DNA from: Lophius americanus
Lineage: Eukaryota; Chordata; Actinopteri; Lophiiformes; Lophiidae
Direction: 5' to 3'
NCBI GenBank assembly: GCA_037951165.1
Contig: JBBDHG010000126.1
Coordinates: 2,648,001 to 2,712,000, forward strand
DNA: 64,000 nt
Shown: piece after piece, positions 10,575-23,159 of the stretch
Layout: every line of letters begins with the position of its first letter
Position numbering within the stretch: position 1 is the stretch's first letter
Program-made: the position numbers and the translations under genes
Notes under the pieces: model-generated
Database searches by the model: none
Seen by the model: the letters and a program-made list of their open reading frames with translations, nothing else
Told to the model about the DNA's origin: nothing

Positions 10575-12975
10575 TCTTTTATAATAATAATAATACATAT
10601 AATTTATAAAGCACTTTACATTTGGATCAAATCTCAAAGTGCTACAAGTTAAAAGCAGATAAAATCATCAATAAAAAATGTAATAATAATTAAAGCTTTT
10701 TTTGGTCATATTGTATGGACTTTTAAAAGTCTCAGTCGTCTGTGGAGCCCTCAGATGGTCCGGGAGGGCATGCCACCGATGAGGGGCTGCAGAACAGAAG
10801 GCCCGATCACCTATTGTCCTGAGCCTAGGCCGGGGAAGGAGGAGGTGGTATGAGTGGCAAGAATGGTGGGATCGTGTTGAGGTGAGTGGGTTGAGTTTTT
10901 TCAGGTAGGGGGGTGCATTGCCATGGAGGCACTGGTTTTATAATCAATCCTGGCGGCGATGGGAAGCCAGTGAAGTGAATGAAGAACTGGGGTGATGTGT
11001 TCGTGTTTACGCACTCTCATCAGGATCCTTGCAGTACTGTTTGAACACACTGAAGTATTTGAAAACTTTTATCAGTGCGTTACAGTAATCCAGTCTGTGG
11101 GAAACAAAGGCCTGGACCAGCTTTTCAGCATCACTCAAGGTGAGTGAGGAATAGAGTTTGGAAATATTTCTGAGATGGTGAAAGGAGATCTTGCAGATGT
11201 GTTTGATGTGGAGTTCAAACGTGACTTGAGGGTCAAATCTTACACCGAGGTTGGTGACTGATGAAGAGAGGGGAATGTCATGACCAGAGAAGGTAATACT
11301 GGTTATGGAGGAAGAGTGGGTCTGATTTGGGGTGCCAATTAAAATGCTTTGGTTTTGGAGCTATTCAACTGGAGAAAGTTGTTTTTCATCCACAACTTTA
11401 TCTCCTCCAGACAAGCGTGAAGATTTGACAGGGGACACGATGATGACGATGAGGAAGGAGAAGCTGCAGAGGAACATGTGTCAGTTTTTATGTAGATTTG
11501 CGTGTCATCAGCGTAGCAATGGAATGAGAGTCCATAATGACTGATAATATGGCCAAGGGGGAGGATGTTCAGTAAGAAGAGAATGGGGCCAAGGACTGAT
11601 CCCTGGGGGAACCCATAGGTGTCGGTGTGTGTCGGGGCCGTTGCACTTTCAAGGGAAATGTATTCTGTTTTGTCTGTGAAGTTAGATTGAAAACAGTTTA
11701 AGGCGGTGGCAGTGAGTCCAATGGTGTGATGTAGGCAGTGTAAGAGTATTCCATGGTCAACAGTGTCGAAGGCAGCAGACAAAGAAAGGAGGGAAGGTGA
11801 ACCAGCATCTGCTGCCATCCGTAGGTCATTTGTGACTCTAGGCAGAGCTTTTTCTGCGCTTTGGTTGGAGTGGAAACCAGACTGAATGGTTTCAAAGAGG
11901 TTGTTGTATTTGAGGTGATCATGGAGGTGGGCAGCAACTTTTTCCAGTACTTTGGAGAGGATTGGGAGTTTGGAAATGGGCCTGTAATTTGAAAAAAACT
12001 TCTGGATCGAGAGTGGGTTTCTCGAGGAGTGGTCTGATTATGGCGGCTTTTAGGGCAGATGGAACAAAGCCAGCCTGGAGGGATTGGTTTATTACAGCAG
12101 GGATCAGGCGACTGATGGAAGACATGTTAGTTTTCACTGGGACTGGGGGTCGAGGGCACAGGTGGATGGTTTCATAGTCCTAATTATAACCTCAACATTC
12201 TGCTGTGAGATTTCTGGTGAGCGCTTTAGAGGCTGGGAGATCTCAAACTGTGAGTAAGCAGACTGGATAGGTAGAGTGGAGGGACCAGAATACATGGAAC
12301 TGATTTACTCAATTTTCTATTTGAAGAAAGCCATGCAATTATTACAGTGCTCTTCTGTCATTTCTGTAACTGGGGGAGTTGTTGTTTCAGAAGATGATTG
12401 ATAGTTTCAAGAATTTCCAGGAGTGGTTTTGATAATGTTCGTGTAGAACAATGACCGTGCCTATCTAAGGGACTTTGAGTAGGCCTTTTGGCATTCCCGA
12501 AACGCTAGATTGTAGACAGTGAGACCTGAAGCCTTGTAATAACGCTCGAGGGCAGCTGCCTTGATTTTCCCTAGCTCACTGGTGAACCAGTGGGCTGAGT
12601 GGGAGAAGGTGACTGTTCTAGTTTTTACAGGGGCGTGACGATCCATGATGCTGCTCAGGGAGTTGTTTTAGAAATCCACTGAGTCATTGGCTCCGACAAA
12701 GTTTGCAGAATGAAGTTGCTGGAGGTCAACTGTCATGGTTTCCTGAACTAGATTTGACAATGGGCTTGGTGAGGGGGACAGAAGTGACAATTCCATGGAG
12801 AAGGCCTTGTGGTCGGACACATCCAGATCGTACACAAGAAGCTGAGAGGAGAGTCAGTGATGGCAAGACCCAGAGTGTGCCCCATGGTGTGGTTGGGGAC
12901 ATCGACAAGTTGCCTGAGATTAAAACAATCCAGTAGGGGGGTCGGTAGATTAGAAGCATGGTCATGGAGAAAGAG
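10575..12975 (-). mobile_element. L2-type LINE, 5'-truncated, most complete element here
   Basis: Minus-strand non-LTR retrotransposon of about 2.4 kb. Reading 5' to 3' on the minus strand: the end of the endonuclease domain (LPTPLLDCFNLRQLVDVP and GHTLGLAITD, about 12960-12850); the linker (MDRHAPVKTRTVTFSHSAHW, 12646 downward); then reverse transcriptase blocks ALKAAIIRPLLEKPTLDPE (about 12060), LSAAFDTVDHGILL, GFPQGSVLGPILF and FHCYADDTQIY (YADD at 11504-11515). The C-terminal RAFCSAAPHRWHALPDHLRA block lies near 10800. The 3' UTR ends in AAGTGCTTTATAAATTAT followed by a TTA-rich microsatellite. L2 copies normally carry the whole endonuclease; here its N-terminal part is missing, with a break near 12975. 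At least one frameshift near 12000 separates the first reverse transcriptase blocks from the rest, so it is inactive, although the YADD site is intact. No clear target-site duplication was found. Confidence 0.85.
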
Positions 12976-15900
12976 GGCTTACAATTCGTGTCTTAGACAT
13001 GACCGTGCGCACGTCAGACCAAAAGGACTGATACTAATAACCGATGCGCACAACGGAGTGTTGTAGTTGTTGAATTTCATCAGTTGGGCAGAGGAATAAT
13101 TTATCATCATGCCAGTCTTGAAGACTAGCCCGTTATAAGCCGTTAGCCATGGACAAAATGCAGAGAGGACCCTATTAGCCGTTATTTTCATGGACATGAT
13201 GCCAAAAAAAAAGCTATCAAACACAGAAAGTGATCAACAGCGGCTTTTTGTGAGTATGTCCCAGTGGCATTGATGAACAAGACGGATGAACAAACTGACA
13301 TCAACAATGAACAAACAGAAACTTACATAAACGATGAAACAAACAGATACGGAAGTCTCCGGATGATGGTACACTTGCAGCAACAGGTAGGTAGACCGTC
13401 AACAGACTCTGTAGAATCCGTACAGATACAAATGTAAATACATAATAACATATACAAATACGGATAGAAATCCGAAAGGTTTGCCGGTTAGCAACAATAA
13501 AAGTATTTGTACTTGTTGGTTTATAATTTTGCAGGCTGTGGAACTCTGATGGAGAAGCGGCAAAAAGGCAACACCAGCGTCTTCTTCCTCCAGCGTCCAG
13601 ACTGGAGGGAGAGAACGGTTTTATGTAGGTATGGAACTAATATTACATCGTCCAGCAGGGACAGGACACTAGCTAGAAGTCCTCTTGGGAGGGTGGCAGG
13701 TATCTTGTCACCACTGCTGACCTGAAGGTAGTTGGGTATCTAAGGATCAAAATGAATCCTAGGACCCTCCTGATGATCTTTTCACTAGTCCAAGGCTACT
13801 TCCATTATTAAATTGTTGTAAAGAAGCCGATGTATTCACACCTATCAGAGCCAGGACTTGCTCATATCCATATCTTGTTGCACAACCAATTTCCAACACA
13901 GACACAGCACCACTCTCTCTATCGCTAACACACGCATTCTTCAAAATCATCGTATTAATTCATGCAGCTCGCCAAACCAAATGCAAAACCGACTACTACA
14001 GAACAGATGATGAAATTAATTCCTGAACTCAAACAAGAGAAATTTTCGTTTTTCTGTTCACATATCTGCCGTAGGCTACATGCATTAAATAAATATTAAG
14101 TCTTAGACGCTCGTATTGCTTGACAAACACAAGTATCGTCAATTCTTCCTTATTGTTATGAAGTAGGTTTAAAATTCAAGCGATGTTCATTTTCAATGTG
14201 TAACCATCTCAAGTACTTAGTTTATGGTTAGAAACATTAGCAATAAAACAATGTGCTGATTGAACGTTTAAGGTTAAGAAATCTGTATATAGCTATACTT
14301 TTTATTGATAAATGTGTGCCATTTGACAGAACATGTTTATAACATGACCAAGTGACAGCATCTATATGCTAAAGAGGAAGGAACCATGGATGGAGCCTTG
14401 TGTGACACCATAAAGTCAAGGGTGCCACGGAGGAGAAGCCTTTAACCATGGCTATTATAATAGTTTTATATAATAAGTAGGATTTTCTTTTTGGAATATT
14501 AAAGACTGTGAGAACTAAACAGAACTGTGTAATTTTCCAGAACTAATAAAAAGTCAGAAATCCCTAATTTCTCAAAATATTGAGCTAATCTAAATAAATT
14601 TAACTTTTTTACCATGAATAACCAAATTTCTTCATGAAAACAATTTAATCCTTTTATTTTATTTAAATTTTCTTTTCTTCTCTTTCAAAAATGATCAAAA
14701 AAATCCTTTGTCATTTAGTGGTAAATTTATAGTGTGTAAGATATTAAAGTGATAAATGTCAATAAAATATGCAAAGAAAACAGTTTCCAGTATTTTTTTT
14801 TTCTTGCTCTGGACATTGAACGATATTTTTCTTTCTTTATCACGCTCTTATTTTTTTTAAGGAAGATCCAAGAAACAACCTGATTACAAAATCTGAACCA
14901 TGATGGCTGTGATCCATTACACCTCTAGTCAAAACATGGCATGTTGCTGTTTGATAACTGCTCTGTATGGACTAGAGAGGTTGAATAGGTTGAATAGCAA
15001 AGGCATTGGCAGGTATATCCTTCCTTAGTGTATGAATACGGGTGGTGTTTGATGACCCTGCTGGGATTGGTGAAGTTGATTGATCTAGGAGGACTGGGTG
15101 AAGTTAGGGAGGTGAAGGGAGCATGTAACGGCAGCATGAAGGATCTGGATATTCAAAAAGACAGCAGCAATTTGATAAGCTAATAATGAAACTTTGCTAG
15201 AGCTTCATTCTTAATACAACCACTCAGGAATGGCGGCACAGAAGTGGGAATCATGGTAAATATGACACCATTAGTGATTGACTCAGTCTACCTCCTGAGC
15301 ACGTTTATTGTCAGAATCAGGTATTAATCCCAGTATGTGTTTGCACAAGAAAAAAAATGCTTTATTCAAATAGCTGAAAGGCAGCTTCCCCAAACAAATT
15401 TTTTTGTGTGTTTTTAACATGTGACCTTAGAATAAAAGAGAATATACATTAAGGTTTCCTCTTTCTTCTTGAAAATTCTGTCATATTTCAGCCTCTGCAT
15501 ACATCATTTCCCTCTTTTCCACCAGGGCTTTGTATGTTTTCTCTGCCGTAATGCATTCTGTTTGAGCTACCTTATTATTTTTTTTTCTTTCGGCCCATTT
15601 CTCACTTTTGTCGGCTGCTTAACAAGTCTTGTTTTGTAAGCTCAAAAACTTAATTTTGAGTATTTAGCAATGCTAATGTATTAGATAAACTTTTTTTTCT
15701 AGGCTTTAACACCAAACTAAACACACACACAAAAAAATAAACGTAACTGCTTCAGCTGTATGTGTCCCCAGAGTCCTACCTTCAGCTGAGGGAAAATGAA
15801 TAAATCATCCAGCTGAAGGCTTCAAAGACTGCGTGGGGCTGTAATGAAATAATGAAGCAATGTTCACATGAAACATCCCTGGTTCACTTATGTTGCCCAC

Positions 15901-15993
15901 ATGGCATCGACATCAAATATCTGCCCTGCCCTGGTCGCGCTATTTGATCTGTCTCAGATGCATGCTCATAGAAACACATTCGCTGATGTGCAC
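12976..15993. other. Unassigned stretch
   Basis: Largely unique-looking AT-rich sequence with short homopolymers. A GCCGTTA-ATGGACA motif occurs twice at 13135-13200. Frames of 60-80 codons on both strands show no domains. No repeat family recognised. Confidence 0.5.
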
Positions 15994-16040
15994 ACTCATA
16001 CACATACACACACACCCACACACACACACACACACACATT
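15994..16040. repeat. (CA)n microsatellite, imperfect
   Basis: CA dinucleotide repeat with a few interruptions. It sits inside the 76- and 83-codon frames at 15868-16141, which are therefore not credible as genes. Confidence 0.95.
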
Positions 16041-16379
16041 CAGTCAGAGAGCTGACAGGACAATCAGTAGTCAATTATATAGCAAAGAAAGAAAGTGAAA
16101 GACGTTACGTCATGATTTGCCGCCAAAGGATAAGTGGGTAGGTGGCCCCGCTTCGACCCTGGTCACCGCCGATGATTACAGACGTTTGGTCTGCCAGCCC
16201 TTGTTTTTCCTGAAAACTGGCAGTTCATTCATTACTGTTAAATATGCTCTTATGCTGGTCTTGAGTAAAGCTTTATGCAAGCTGTACGATAGATCCGTTC
16301 CGCAAAAGGAAAACCTTCAGAGTCAAATTAAAATCATTGCCACTGCATCCGCCCACCACAGATCATGTTAATGCGATAT
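16041..16379. other. Unassigned stretch
   Basis: An 84-codon frame at 16117-16371 has no recognisable domain. Nothing else seen. Confidence 0.45.
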
Positions 16380-16645
16380 CATGTTAATGGGAAAATGTAG
16401 AGTATTTCGTATTTAATCATTAAATTTTATAGCCACATAGACTTTAGTGGAAGAACTGTAATGATTTGGGAAAGGTCAGTTGCATATTCCTGACATATTT
16501 CCTCCAAAGGTTTTCCGGCCATAATTCCTCATATGTTGGACAGATTTAGTCCAAAGTTTGTGCATATGGATCGACTTGAGGAGATTTACCATTTATATAT
16601 CATATTTTGAGGAGTTTGATTAGCGTGATTGCTTGTACAGTGCAA
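16380..16645 (+). repeat. Element A copy 3
   Basis: Plus-strand copy. It has CACATAGACTTTAGTGGAAG, GGGAAAGGTCAGTTGCATAT, TTTTCCGGCCATAATTCCTC, TTTAGTCCAAAGTTTG, GCATATGGATCGACTTGAGG and ATATCATATTTTGAGG, in the order seen in the other copies. It gives a near complete single unit of about 265 bp. Confidence 0.75.
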
Positions 16646-19366
16646 TGCAATGGGACAACCGCATAGCAGCCTAGTTTTGTTCTGCCGTGTATTCTTCTGG
16701 CGGATAGTCAAAATGACAAAGTTAATCTTGAATCTTGGAAATTGCACTCAAATAGTTTCACAGGATGATGAAACTGAAGCATGTAGTCTGAAACCGTGTA
16801 ACCAGATGGAAGATGTTGAAATATTCTGCCATTGGCCTGATTTTATTGTATTTTAAAGAATATTATGATACTCATCAAATATGGGTGAGGATTCATTTCA
16901 GAGATAAGCACAGTCTGTCAGAAATGCACGGAAGGAAAAAAGTGTTTGTAAAAGATTTACAGAAAAGCAAAATCAAGGTCAGAAACAGGCTCGGCAAAGA
17001 CAAAGATTTTGTTTTGAAAACAAAATCTGATAATACATTATACAAACTCACAAAAACATCTAGAAATCGCTGGCATGGAAAGGATGAGGTGGAGGGACAT
17101 CACAAACTGTTATGAATGGGATAGGGAAGACGAACTGTACACATTCTGGGCTTGGATAAATGAGACACTGTTGGAGATAAGTGGGACAATATCTGACGCG
17201 GAACCACATCAGAGTTGTGGAACCCAATGAGATTTAGATGTGACGCAATCTCCTTTCATAACATATTAACTAAAGTCTGATTGTTTTTCATATTTTAACA
17301 CAATTCAGCCATTAAAGAAGTGTCATACGTTATTTTCGGTAATTTTTTCACACAAATACAATAGTTATGATACATTTGGCAACACTGGTCTGGGGACTCT
17401 TGGATCTTTAAAATAGACATTTTTAGTTATTATTCATAAAAACTTCCAATTTAAATGGTACTTAACTGAATGTGAATTATGTTAAGGATATCTGTTCGTA
17501 TCCATTCTTTATTAAAATCTGAGGTTCATATGATAAATGTTAGCATTAGTCACCCACCCCACATGGAAATCAATAGCCAGATAAGATTTTCTAACATATT
17601 AAGTTTTTCCTTTGCGCTGTAAGCTTATTAAAGTTCCTGCAGCAAACTTGACTATCTACACAGGCGTATGCTTTTCTTCGGTGGTGTTGATGCGAATAAG
17701 CTACATCCCCATCTACTGTTCTGGCATCCATACTGCTGCGTTTTATATTTGTTTTTGTTGATCTTTGTAACCAAGGATGGTTTTGGTAAAGTTGTTAAAT
17801 AAAGGTTTTGTATTTCTTTCAAATGCAAAGAACAAACTTACATTTTTAGACATTGTTATTCGAGACTTCACGGAAACAAGGTCTAAAATACGCAAGAACT
17901 GATCTTCAAGACAAACCCTTACACTTGTCTGTGGTCAGGAGCCTTGGCTGGTGACCGAACAATGAGATTGCAGATACAAGACACTAAAATTAGACTGTTT
18001 TGTAGCTGGCTGGGCTCAGGCTTTGAGATAAGGTGAGAAGCATGAACATCCGGGGGGAGCTCAGAGTGGAGCTGTTGCACCTTCCTGTCAAAAAGAGCCA
18101 GTTGCGACCAACTAATTTGAAATGCCATTGTGCAGAAAAGTAGACAAATGGTTCTCTCTGCAATCCAAAGTCAAATGTGAATTGTAAAAATCAATACAGA
18201 ATCCCAGTGAATGTAGGGTTCAACAGCTGAAGAATAAATGTTATCACTGAAGGCATTTCAGATGCAGCAGTTCAACAAGGATGTAATGATAACCCTAGAG
18301 GCACTTAAATACACTTGGACACCATTGACCTTGTGGCGAGCTGGAAAATGCAAGTTTTTAGCGGGATGATTTTAAAAGGCCAGCGGTTCAGGAGAGCTCC
18401 TCTCTCTTCACTGGACCAAAGTTTAACCTGTAGTTGCCTAAAAAAACTAGAGACAACTGACTTTTCACTCATCCCACACATAAACCTGTGATCAGCAAAC
18501 AGATGGAATCCTTTGGAAGTAGAAGAATTCTTGAAAAGTTAACTAAGCCAAAGATACAACTAGAAACCACTCAAGGAGCGTAGACAATGACGCAGTCATG
18601 AAGTAGTTTCCAAAACAAAATCCTAGAGCAAATATTCTACCAGCAATTTGTATTTGCAGACAAGTCCCTGAAGGGCTCTCAAATTTTTTTTGCAATACAT
18701 GTATTCAATGTTTTTCTATCACTCTGAGGTGATCGTTAATTGTGTCATCCACTGCAGAAAGATTATGATTGGTCAGATATCAAATTAATCGGCATACTGT
18801 GAAAACAGATAATTCATTTAACTTAAATAAATATTTGAAACTGTTTAAAACTGATGTTTAAAAGAAAAGTTAGGGTTAATTGACTTTAACTTAATTTTGT
18901 AAGTTAATAAAGAATATTTCTGTAAGTGACATTAACTTAATATTTCAAGTAAAAGAAACCGTCCAACTTGCTATTTTCTGGTTTGCAGTAAATGTTTTCA
19001 AAAGTGACTAAACTATAGTTAAAATAAATATATTAATTACCTTTAACATAAAGTGTGTAATGTCTAGATAACAGATTTTTCACATTATGTTAAACTTTTT
19101 AAATTTGAAAAAAATTGACAGACCAAAGCTTATTTAAACTCAAAATAGCATGATAGTGTTTAAATTAATTTCTTTCAAGCAATGACAAAAGAAAATTCAA
19201 ATATAAAAATATCAAAATTGATATTATTAGTTCATTCATTAAATGACCTAATAATATCAGTCTAGAAAATAAAAATACGTTGACACGGATCATTTAAATG
19301 TAGGTTACTCATTTATTCAACTAGGCTTCTGCTGTCGTCCCCTAACCGCAAGCAAAGGAGATCACT
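16646..19366. other. Unassigned stretch
   Basis: The largest frame is 100 codons at 16813-17115. It is lysine- and arginine-rich in its second half, has no recognised domain, and begins next to Element A copy 3. The 18780-19290 part is very AT-rich. No repeat family recognised. Confidence 0.5.
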
Positions 19367-19761
19367 GACCATGGAGGAAGACCAAGAGTGAAGGTCCCTA
19401 ACCATGGAGGAAGATCACCGGAAAAAGTGTTTGACCAATGAGGAGGACCACTGAAGAAGGCCTCTGACCATAGAGGAAGACCACTGGTGCAGAAAAGTGT
19501 CCATGTACATCTGTCTGATTTACCTGGTGTTAACACAGTCTGGTCAAGCTTGTAAAGTCTGTGCATAAAACCTGAGTATTGAGCTGACCAACGAAGATCA
19601 AATCGATCCTTCACCTGTTCAGATGTTGACCGATCGGATGACAAAGTGAAGACAAACACGGTGGCGAGTAGACCCGTGATGTCACTTTTGCTCGGAGGAA
19701 AAACAGTAAGGGGAAGAGACTTGTTCTCTATGTGTGAAAGACATACCGCCGGCATAGCCAT
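19342..19761 (-). other. 139-codon open frame ending in an 11-residue repeat, function unknown
   Basis: I do not recognise this product. The first 95 residues contain no known motif. The C-terminus is four 11-residue repeats (LPLWSEAFFSG, PPHWSNTFSGD, LPPWLGTFTLG, LPPWSVISFAC) produced by the 33-bp minisatellite at 19367-19498. Because the unit is a multiple of three, one open unit gives an open array, so the frame length is weak evidence for coding. The frame has no visible intron signals, signal peptide or membrane segment. Most likely chance coding over a minisatellite; a lineage-specific exon cannot be excluded. Confidence 0.2.
19367..19498. repeat. 33-bp minisatellite, four units
   Basis: GACCATGGAGGAAGA-like starts occur at 19367, 19400, 19433 and 19466, an exact 33-bp spacing. 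The units have diverged by several substitutions but no indels. Confidence 0.85.
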
Positions 19762-20079
19762 TATTGATCCGCCTCCTCAGTGATGTCACGAGTTAACATG
19801 AATAAATGGACAGAGTCAAACTGTTAGTGTTGTCATTTTTCAAATCAAGTCACATCAATAATTCATGGTGCATGTGATCTGATGATGGACGAATACAGGA
19901 GACAAAAACATGGTAGAGTCTGAAGCCGGTATGAGACCGTAAGAGAAGAACCACTAACGCTCCTCTGTTGTAGACAGCTGGCTCTGCTATGACCATGACT
20001 AAACTGCTGTCGTACACCAATTTTCTGCTGGAGAACAGCAGCTAAAATCTGCCCTTTAATTAATTGACTATCTATATTT
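19762..20079. other. Unassigned stretch
   Basis: No coding or repeat signal recognised. Confidence 0.45.
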
Positions 20080-20290
20080 TCTTTTTGAAGATGTGTGACT
20101 CATTACTGTGTGAGGGCACAGCAGTGTGAAATTGTCTCAGCAGCTAATCTGTGAACTTTATCGACTTTAAATCCATTGTGAGGAGAATCTGGGATTTGGG
20201 AAAACTGCAGCAACATATTAATGTCAAGCTGCTAATTTGCATTAATCATTATGGGATGCACTTATTTGCATTTTCGTGATTTGAATTGTA
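20080..20290. promoter_or_regulatory. Candidate conserved noncoding element with two octamer motifs
   Basis: Two exact ATTTGCAT octamers, the binding motif of POU-domain factors, lie at 20235-20242 and 20264-20271. TAAT-containing homeodomain-type motifs (GCATTAATCATTATG) lie between them. The block has no repeat signature and looks like vertebrate developmental enhancers. Conservation cannot be tested here, so this is a suggestion only. Confidence 0.25.
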
Positions 20291-21174
20291 GGATGTCAGT
20301 GGTGCTCTTGTGTCTGAGTTTCGAACTCAGAACCGATATCTTCTGAAACAACAAGAAGAAACTACAATGCAGGTATACAAAATGAGGCATAACATTATAA
20401 CCAACACAAAACGTCAAATCTTTCATTAATGTCACGGTCAAAGTGAAATCATAGGCAGTTGGACTTTCTTTCTAAAGCTGAAAATATTTGACTTCTCATC
20501 AAAGAGGCTCCTTCATCTTTAACTGACTGTCATAAGGTCCCACCTCCCACAGAGGATGTAAAAGACCTGATTCCTCAACCTTTCTAGTTGCCTTGAAATT
20601 GGAAAAAGAAATCTGCTAATGGGGTAAGAACATTTTGGTTAGCTAGATTGGAAGAAAAAAATAAAACAAGCACAAAGATGTAGCATCTGAAACACCATAA
20701 TGGGCCTTACAACTACAAAAAATGCTCAGATCTTAACAAGTTGCACTATTTATAAGAAATTAAAGTAATTTAAGATTGATTTACGAAAAATTGGTATTTT
20801 TGGCCCTTGCACGAAATGATTTTGAGAATCTATATTTACATCCCCATTTTATAATTAGGAGAACAAATTTATTTTCTTATTCTTTAAAATAAGAAAAACC
20901 TTTTTGTTCTTCACCTGGGACATTATGCAAACCATCCTTATTCCTTCCTGCTGGTTGAAACAAGCTCAATATTCACCAAAACTTCTTACGAAGAAAGGAT
21001 TATACTTCTTTGAGACAAATAGATATATATTTAATCTATTTTTATCTTTTTTTTCAAGTCTTGAAATTCCTTTTTCATTTAGTGCAGTTAAAGCCGACAA
21101 AGCCTTTTGGAGGATTGGTCGAACATTTTCCTGTTTCTTGTGATCCAACCTTTGAAGAATATTGATTATCTTAT
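20291..21174. other. Unassigned stretch
   Basis: AT-rich. The overlapping frames at 20904-21226 show no recognised domain, and the right edge runs into the Tc1-like piece. Confidence 0.45.
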
Positions 21175-21345
21175 CACCATAGTTACCTGTCAGTGGATGG
21201 GGGTATACCAGAAAGCAAGTGAACATTTTGTTAGGAAGTTGATGAAATTATGAAGTATAAAGGTCAGTGAGTTGGACAAGGACCAAACTGTGATCGCTAG
21301 AGAACTGGGTCAGAACATCTCCAGAACGGTAGGATCTATTGGGTA
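21175..21345 (+). mobile_element. Tc1-like transposon, 5' fragment
   Basis: The sequence follows a common teleost Tc1-like element from its 5' flank into the start of the transposase gene. It has ACCTGTCAGTGGATGGGGGT, AGCAAGTGAACATTTTGTTA, then GAGTTGGACAAGGACCAAAC and GAACTGGGTCAGAACATCTC. In intact elements this encodes the first DNA-binding helix-turn-helix of the transposase (an EFDKGQIVMARRLGQSISKT-like segment). Homology stops abruptly at about 21345, where L2-like sequence soon begins. The catalytic DDE region is absent. Two more pieces of what looks like the same family are at 26020-26215 and 28558-28645. Confidence 0.7.
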
Positions 21346-21359
21346 CTCTCCATCAATAA

Positions 21360-21850
21360 CTACATCAAACAAATCACCGGATCTGCCTTTTCTACATGAA
21401 GAACATCACTCTCCTTAACTGGAACTCTGATCCACGTCTTCATTACATCACCCAGAGACTACTGCAACAACTTCCTTCATGGCACCACCTCATCAAAATA
21501 CCTCAATAAACTAAGATTCAGAACTCTTCTACTCGCCTTCTTACCTAATCCCCCTTTGGTGACCCAATCACCCAGAACCTCTGCTGCTTCCCCGGCCCAC
21601 AGTTTATTCAGATCAAACTCCTTCTCAGCCATAGGGGCAACCATAACCAGGCCCCCCTCCTACCTCACGGACCTCCTATACCCTCATACTCCTTTCCGCT
21701 GCCTCCATTCCTTCCTCTTCTTGGTTGCTGCTCCATCCCTCCGGAACTCTTTAACTCATCAGAAACTACACTGACCCTTCAACATTCAAGTAGGCTTGTT
21801 TGAGTAGCCTACATTAAAAAGCGCTGTCCAAATGAAATGTCTTATGATTA
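21360..21850 (+). pseudogene. L2/CR1-type LINE, C-terminal and 3' end
   Basis: Decayed C-terminal part of a reverse transcriptase polyprotein. In shifting frames one can read FYMKNITLL (near 21390), then PPSYLTDLLYPHTPFRCL and VAAPSLRNSLTHQKL (frame 21556-21774). These correspond to the APSYL-DLL-PY-P-R-LRS and FSVAAP-LWNSLP blocks near the end of L2/CR1 proteins. The 3' end reads AAAAAGCGCTGTCCAAATGA, the usual L2-type tail with a short T-rich end. At least three frameshifts or stops are needed, so it is dead. Confidence 0.65.
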
Positions 21851-23159
21851 TTTTTACATATACATACATACAAATAAAGTAAATGTAAAGCCAGGAGTGA
21901 AGTAGTTGTGAATCAAAGCTTGACGTTGAAAATGTTCAACTTAATCGAAGAATTTGGGTGACACTGGGACATGAAAGCCTTTCAGTGTTGTCAATTTCAA
22001 AATTTCACATGACAGAGTTCGGGAAATCATATCGTGAATGTTGTGAAATCGGTCACAAGTCGACTGTATGAATACAACAAGTCGTGTTTAGTTTTGTCAT
22101 GATTACTAGAGTGAGCAACTGAGAATGATCAAAGGGTTTTTGATGTGTGTACAGAGAAAAGGGAAACAGAAGTTCACCCAATCCTGATGTTTATTGATCA
22201 AGATACATGAAGAGGGTAGAAAAATGTAATTTGCAAAAGAAAGTGAAAAATAATCCTGGAGCCTCCCCCTGACCCGGATCCACTGAGAACTTTTAATGGG
22301 TTGAGTTTTTTTTAAAAACAAGCCCAATATTTAGATAACAAATAAATCATTTGAGTAATAAAATAGTAATTACTAATAACAACACAAACAACCAACACTG
22401 ATGAAAAAAACAAGGGTAAACGTTTACTTCTGGTTCTAATCCATCATTTATAACTCTTTCTGCCATTTACTTTAATAACTGCAAACTCTGTAGTCCTGTG
22501 TGTACAGTTTTAAAATAATAGTTCTTTGACAATGCATAAGCATTGTCCTACATTCATTCAGGTATTCATTGTTTATATATGTCGTATTCCAGCTCACACA
22601 GAATGGAGAGAGCAAAAAAAGAGAGGGCAAATGTATAAAACAATATTTGGCCTCATTCCTTCAGACTGAAATGATAAAAAGCATCATCAATGTCCTACTT
22701 CTGAAGTTTAAACTGTAATGTTTACACACACACATCCACAAAACATACACACTAACATACACAAACACAACATCTGCATGCAGACTTGTGAAGATATCAC
22801 ATTTTTTGCATTTATTTCCAAATAACAGTTCATGGAACCAAAACCTTTAAACTAAACATAAGTAGGTAATAATGACCAATTATCTGTTTAAAGGACTAGT
22901 CCATAGAAAGGCTACAGGCTAAATATTCCTTCTTCCTTCAGTCCCCTGTTATGATATGTATAAAGAAGATAGGCCACATCTAAAGCCCATGTTTGACCCA
23001 TGAAAGAGGGTCAAACCGGCTGTAGTTGAAAAAAGGTTGCAGCGGTTCATTTAGATCTGCAGATCCAAAAGCAATACTAAAGCCCTGTCTACAGGGGACT
23101 AGCAGTACCAAGGGACCTTTGGTAATTTGTAATAATTGCGTAGGACGTCTGCAATATCA
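21851..23159. other. Unassigned stretch
   Basis: AT-rich DNA with a short CA-rich run near 22720-22770. Frames of 60-75 codons show no domains. No repeat family recognised. Confidence 0.5.

Noticed and set aside
11332..11544. Plus-strand frames across the L2 element (11332-13066)
   Set aside because: They are antisense to conserved reverse transcriptase blocks read on the minus strand.
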